Positions 60,800 through 64,000 of a DNA stretch of 64,000 bases are shown piece after piece. The translations under genes were made by a program, and so were the position numbers. Below the pieces are notes generated by a model, which was not told where the DNA came from, searched no databases, and saw only the letters and a program-made list of their open reading frames with translations. How positions within the stretch are numbered: the stretch's first letter is position 1; each line of letters begins with the position of its first letter. Where the stretch lies: positions 1,426,001 through 1,490,000 of the forward strand of contig NZ_CP042430.1 in assembly GCF_007970665.1 (NCBI RefSeq). Direction: 5' to 3'. Origin of the DNA: Baekduia soli (GTDB lineage: Bacteria > Actinomycetota > Thermoleophilia > Solirubrobacterales > Solirubrobacteraceae).

Positions 60800-61081
60800 C
60801 GGGCCGCCGCAGGTGCCCCGGGGCCCCTGGAGATCCGCGGGCTGGTGAAGGCCTGCAGGCACGGCGCTGTCGGGTGGTCTGGCCCAGCGCCTGCAGGTGG
60901 CACGTGCCATCGCCCACCGGCCCACGATCGTCTTCCTCGACGAGCCGACCGCCGGGCTGGACCCGCAGCGCCGGGGGTCGCGCACATGCCGGTGGCGGCC
61001 GTCCCGGGTGCGCCGGCGGCCATCACGGCGGCCCTGACCATGGCCGGCACGCGCTCGTTCATCCGCCGGGTGACGGACTGA
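60800..61081 (+). pseudogene. Remnant of an ABC-2 exporter (ATPase and permease fragments)
   Basis: Three pieces survive in different frames. [10 protein letters not shown] (about 60829-60859) is the beginning of an ABC ATPase. [14 protein letters not shown] with [15 protein letters not shown] (about 60879-60975) is the signature and Walker [17 protein letters not shown], ending in TGA near 61081, is like the end of an ABC-2 permease. Walker A, the Q-loop region and nearly the whole permease are missing, so large deletions rather than a single base error are needed. The intact paralogous exporter is at 19116-20800. Confidence 0.75.
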
Positions 61082-61095
61082 CCCGGCGTCGCCGG

Positions 61096-62592
61096 TCAGC
61101 GTGCGATGCCGTGCGACACCGGGTGCAGCCCGGCCACCGCGGTGTGGTGGCAGGCCCGGTCGCGGCCGAGCTGCTTGGCCGCGTAGAGCGCGCGGTCGGC
61201 GAGCTGGCTGAGGCGCTCGGCGCTGCCCGCGGCGCCGAGGTCGCACACGCCGGCGGAGGCCGTGATCGTGCCGGCGACGTCGATCGGGTCGCCGGAGATC
61301 TCCCGGCGCAGGCGCTCGGCGGCCAGCAGCGCGCCGTCGCCGTCGGTCTCGGGCAGGATCCAGGCGAACTCCTCGCCGCCGATCCGGGCCAGCAGCTCGC
61401 CCTCCTGCAGGCGGACGCGCATGCGGCGCGCCACCTCGGCCAGGACGCGGTCGCCCACCTGGTGGCCGTGGGTGTCGTTGACGAGCTTGAAGCGGTCGAT
61501 GTCCAAGAGGACGAGGCTCAGCGCGCGGCCGTGGCGGTCGGCGCGGGCGACCTCCTGGCGCAGGCGCTCCTGGAAGGAGCGGTGGTTGGCCAGGCCGGTC
61601 AGGGCGTCCGTGCTGGCGTCGCGGCGCAGCTGCTCCCAGGCGTCGGCGTTGCCGATGGCCAGCTCGGCCAGCTCGGCGAAGTCGCCGAGGCCGGACAGCG
61701 TGTCGGGCGGCAGCTGGCCGGCCTCCGTCGTGCTGAGCACGAGGGCGCCCCACAGCCGGTCGTGCACGCGGATCGGCGCGGCGGCCGTGCGTACGACGCC
61801 CTCGTCGCGCAGCGCGGCGCCGTAGGAGCCCGGGGCCCCGCCCGGCTCCCGCAGCGCGGCGCGCGCGCTGTGCTGGACGGCGGCCAGCGCGGCGTGGCGC
61901 TCGTCGCCGTCGGCGAAGCGCACGCTGGCGGGCAGCTCGGCCGCCTGGTGCGGGGCGGCGGCGAGGACCGTCGCGCGGCCGGGGCCCTCGAAGCGGGCGA
62001 TGGCGGTGCTCGTGACGTCGAAGAGGTCGCGCAGGCTCTCGGCGAGCTGGCGGAAGACGACCGAGGGCGACGCGTTGCGCGCGACGGCCGTCGCCAGCTG
62101 GCTGAGGGCCATGTTCATGGCCTCGCCGTGGCGGACCTGGGTCACGTCGGTGCCCGAGACCATGCCGGCGAAGATCTCGCCGGCGCGGTCGCGCACCGGC
62201 CCGGCCGTCATCGTGAAGGTGCGCGTGCCGCGGCGGCACTCCCAGCTCAGCGTCCGGCCCTCCAGCGCCGCGCGGTAGCGCGGCTCGAGCTCGGCCGCGA
62301 GCTCGTCGGTCAGCGCCTCGGCGGGCGTGCGGCCCTCCAGCTGGGCCGCCGGGCCGGCGTAGGCCTCCAGGGCGCCGCCGTCGGCCATCGTGTGGCGCAG
62401 CTCGCCGTCGAACAGCAGCACGAAGCCGTTGGGCGTCTGGCGCGCCATGGCGCGGTGCAGACCGGCGCAGCGCTCGAGATCGCGCTGGAGTGCGAGCATC
62501 TCGCCGCGCAGCGCGTCGACGAGCGGGTGGCGCGCGAGGTCGTCGCCCCGATCCGCCCCGGCGGCTCGGTATGTCGGGTTGCCCATCCCCAT
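61096..62592 (-). CDS. PAS/GAF/GGDEF diguanylate cyclase
   Basis: This 498-aa protein has a PAS-like domain (about 40-145, NGFVLLFDGELRHTMADGG and FAGMVSGTDVT), a GAF-like domain (about 165-315, with DRLWGALVLSTTEAGQL) and a GGDEF domain from about 325 with STDALTGLANHR, LLDIDRFKLVNDTHGH and the active-site RIGGEEF. GGEEF variants are active, so c-di-GMP synthesis is expected. No membrane helices are seen. Two adjacent ATGs (62592 and two codons later) are possible starts; a TTG at 62619 is less likely. Confidence 0.88.
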   Translation of the reverse strand: MGMGNPTYRAAGADRGDDLARHPLVDALRGEMLALQRDLERCAGLHRAMARQTPNGFVLLFDGELRHTMADGGALEAYAGPAAQLEGRTPAEALTDELAAELEPRYRAALEGRTLSWECRRGTRTFTMTAGPVRDRAGEIFAGMVSGTDVTQVRHGEAMNMALSQLATAVARNASPSVVFRQLAESLRDLFDVTSTAIARFEGPGRATVLAAAPHQAAELPASVRFADGDERHAALAAVQHSARAALREPGGAPGSYGAALRDEGVVRTAAAPIRVHDRLWGALVLSTTEAGQLPPDTLSGLGDFAELAELAIGNADAWEQLRRDASTDALTGLANHRSFQERLRQEVARADRHGRALSLVLLDIDRFKLVNDTHGHQVGDRVLAEVARRMRVRLQEGELLARIGGEEFAWILPETDGDGALLAAERLRREISGDPIDVAGTITASAGVCDLGAAGSAERLSQLADRALYAAKQLGRDRACHHTAVAGLHPVSHGIAR

Positions 62593-62692
62593 GGCTGGGG
62601 TAGTCGGCCCGAGACGCAACTACTTGCGCCCCCTGTGACGAAATCTTGAGGTTCGGAGGCGGACCGGGTCATTCCGGTGGGCTCCGCCGCCC

Positions 62693-63544
62693 TCATCCGG
62701 CCTGCGCCGTGGCCTCCCAGGCCGACTTGCCCAGCAGCTCGTTGATGTCGTCGAAGCTGTCGAACCGGTCCAGGAGGTGTGCGGTGGTGCCCGTGGCCAG
62801 CAGCTCCCGGCAGACCTCGGTGTAGGCACGCGAGAACAGCCAGGTCTGCGTCGAGGGGAAGATCACCAGGGCGTAGCCCAGGGTCTGCAGCTCGGAGGCG
62901 GGCAGCAGCTCGGTCTTGCCGGTCTCGGTCATGTTCGCCATGAGCAGCGCCCGGTCGCCGACGTGCTGCGCGATCTCGGCGAGGTCGGCGCGGTCGCGGG
63001 GCGCGTCGACGAAGACGACGTCGGCGCCCGCGTCGGCGTAGGTCAGGCAGCGGTGCATGGCGTCGGGCAGGCCCGTGACGGCCAGCGCGTCGGTCCGCGC
63101 GATGATCACCGTCTCGGGATCACGCCGGGCGGCCACCGCGGCACGGACCTTGGCCGCCATCTCCTCGGCGGGGATGACCCGCTTGCCCTCCATGTGGCCG
63201 CAGCGCTTGGGGAAGACCTGATCCTCGATCTGCACCGCGCCGGCGCCCGCGCGCTCGAGCTCGCGGACCGCGCGGGTGACGCCGGGCTCGCTGCCGTAGC
63301 CCGTGTCGGCGTCGGCGATGATCGGCACGCCGGCCACCGCGCGGATGCGCGTGACCGACTCGACCATCTCGCTGAGCCCGACGAGGCCGAGGTCGGGCAG
63401 GCCGTACTGGTGGGCGGCCACCGCGTAGCCGCCGTGGTAGACGGCCTCGAGGTCGGCCCGCTGCGCCAGCAGCGCGGTGAGCGGATCGTGGGCGCCCATC
63501 GCGATCAGGATCTCGGGCTGGTTGAGGCGCTCGCGCAGGGTCAT
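62693..63544 (-). CDS. Isocitrate lyase/PEP mutase family enzyme
   Basis: This 283-aa member of the isocitrate lyase superfamily has VYHGGYAVAAHQYGLPDLG, ADADTGYGSEPGVTRAVREL (metal Asp pair), QIEDQVFPKRCGHMEGK (active-site Cys loop KRCGH) and IIARTDAL. The KRCGH loop and length fit methylisocitrate-lyase/carboxyvinyl-carboxyphosphonate-mutase-like or oxaloacetate-decarboxylase-like enzymes; which reaction cannot be decided. It lies 11 nt behind the MaoC hydratase on the same strand, suggesting a shared acyl-CoA or organic-acid pathway. Confidence 0.86.
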   Translation of the reverse strand: MTLRERLNQPEILIAMGAHDPLTALLAQRADLEAVYHGGYAVAAHQYGLPDLGLVGLSEMVESVTRIRAVAGVPIIADADTGYGSEPGVTRAVRELERAGAGAVQIEDQVFPKRCGHMEGKRVIPAEEMAAKVRAAVAARRDPETVIIARTDALAVTGLPDAMHRCLTYADAGADVVFVDAPRDRADLAEIAQHVGDRALLMANMTETGKTELLPASELQTLGYALVIFPSTQTWLFSRAYTEVCRELLATGTTAHLLDRFDSFDDINELLGKSAWEATAQAG

Positions 63545-63555
63545 GGGGCGGCAGG

Positions 63556-64000
63556 CTAGTCGGCGAACGTCGCCTGCACCGGCGCGATGACCGGCGTCCC
63601 CGCGGACGTCACGCGGGCCAGCGCCGTGTCCTCGCCGGTCCACCAGACCTCGGTGGTCACGTCGTCGCCGGGGAACACAGGGCTCGTGAACCGGCCGGCC
63701 AGCGACGTCAGGCGCCGGCCGGCCCCGGCGGCGCGGGCCATCCCCAGGCCGGCGATGCCCAGCGTGCACAGCCCGTGCAGGAACGGGCGCGGCTGGCCGG
63801 CGGCGCGCGCGACCTCGGGGTCGATGTGCACCGGGTTGCGGTCGCCGCTGAGGCGGTAGAGCGCCGCCTGCTCGGGTGTCGTGGCCACGGCGAGGGTGAC
63901 GTCGGGCCTGCGCTCGGGCAACACGGGTGGCGCCGACGCCGAGGGGTCGGACCGTGGCCCGCCGAAGCCCCCGGCGCCCTCGACCCACCAGGAGCTGCGC
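63556..64000 (-). CDS. MaoC-like (R)-specific enoyl-CoA hydratase, 5' end cut by window
   Basis: The frame is open to the window end, and the visible 147 codons already carry family features: GAGGFGGPRSDP, LYRLSGDRNPVHIDPEVA (hydratase-2 motif with catalytic Asp and His) and RPFLHGLCTLGIAG. This matches the C-terminal hydratase half of MFE-2/MaoC-type two-hotdog enoyl-CoA hydratases. The GTG at 63924 would cut through conserved residues, so the true start lies beyond 64000. It precedes the lyase-family gene by 11 nt. Confidence 0.87.
   Translation of the reverse strand, partial: RSSWWVEGAGGFGGPRSDPSASAPPVLPERRPDVTLAVATTPEQAALYRLSGDRNPVHIDPEVARAAGQPRPFLHGLCTLGIAGLGMARAAGAGRRLTSLAGRFTSPVFPGDDVTTEVWWTGEDTALARVTSAGTPVIAPVQATFAD

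Noticed and set aside
59640-60848. 402-aa rightward frame after tRNA-Ser
   Set aside because: Most of it is antisense to the class II amidotransferase; the first 55 codons show no recognisable domain.

Overview
The window reads as a chromosomal segment of a very GC-rich actinobacterium. A Solirubrobacterales/Thermoleophilia-type genome fits best: many starts without a Shine-Dalgarno sequence, a short DUF3417-type glucan phosphorylase, tRNAs without an encoded CCA, and many secreted proteins of actinobacterial character. This placement is an inference from style, not from a marker gene.

Positions 1 to about 15,365 are a mobile genomic island, with visibly lower GC and more mixed codon use than the rest. 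It ends at the 3' end of a tRNA-Arg(ACG) gene (15366-15439). Inward from the tRNA come a tyrosine integrase, an excisionase-like HTH protein and a winged-helix protein resembling replication-relaxation proteins. A 1-kb non-coding stretch with a large inverted repeat follows. Then comes a leftward three-gene operon with two ATGA stop/start overlaps: a SNF2-type helicase (936 aa), a giant DNA adenine methyltransferase (1529 aa) and a DEAD/DEAH helicase with several Cys pairs (at least 1488 aa, cut by the window start). It looks like a restriction-type anti-phage system related to class 1 DISARM. The architecture differs, because one very long polypeptide stands where DISARM has separate DrmA and DrmB proteins. 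The distal island end lies outside the window.

From 15.4 to 38 kb is ordinary chromosome. It holds an HDOD-GGDEF protein, glucan phosphorylase, an ABC-2 exporter, a hydrolase/SDR pair, a second SDR, a 1010-aa secreted repeat protein, a transglycosylase-like cell-wall protein, a V4R/GAF/GGDEF protein, gluconokinase, a damaged cupin, a thioesterase, an LMW-phosphatase/fructosamine-kinase pair, an SRPBCC protein, a GNAT acetyltransferase and HemW.

From 38 to 59 kb is an exopolysaccharide locus of Wzx/Wzy type. A rightward arm (38463-45998) carries an O-antigen ligase/polymerase with a TPR tail, a secreted membrane protein, the initiating sugar transferase, a GT2, a 28-aa membrane miniprotein, a universal stress protein and a tandem alpha/beta-hydrolase. 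It converges on a leftward arm (54088 to 45988): GT4, Wzy-like polymerase, Wzz/BY-kinase, GT2, a deacetylase-GT2 fusion and a Wzx flippase. A c-di-GMP-I riboswitch (about 54263-54353) precedes a secreted protein at the outer end of the leftward arm. A glycoside-hydrolase-like protein, a CpsB-type phosphatase and a subtilisin follow. Three GGDEF proteins in the same window make c-di-GMP control of matrix production plausible.

The right end (59-64 kb) has TadA, tRNA-Ser(CGA), a class II amidotransferase, an ABC-transporter remnant, a third GGDEF protein, an isocitrate-lyase-family enzyme and a MaoC hydratase cut by the window end. Four genes, including the normally essential tadA, need a one-base correction in or beside a short G/C-rich tract to be read through. 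Base-calling or assembly indels are therefore likely.
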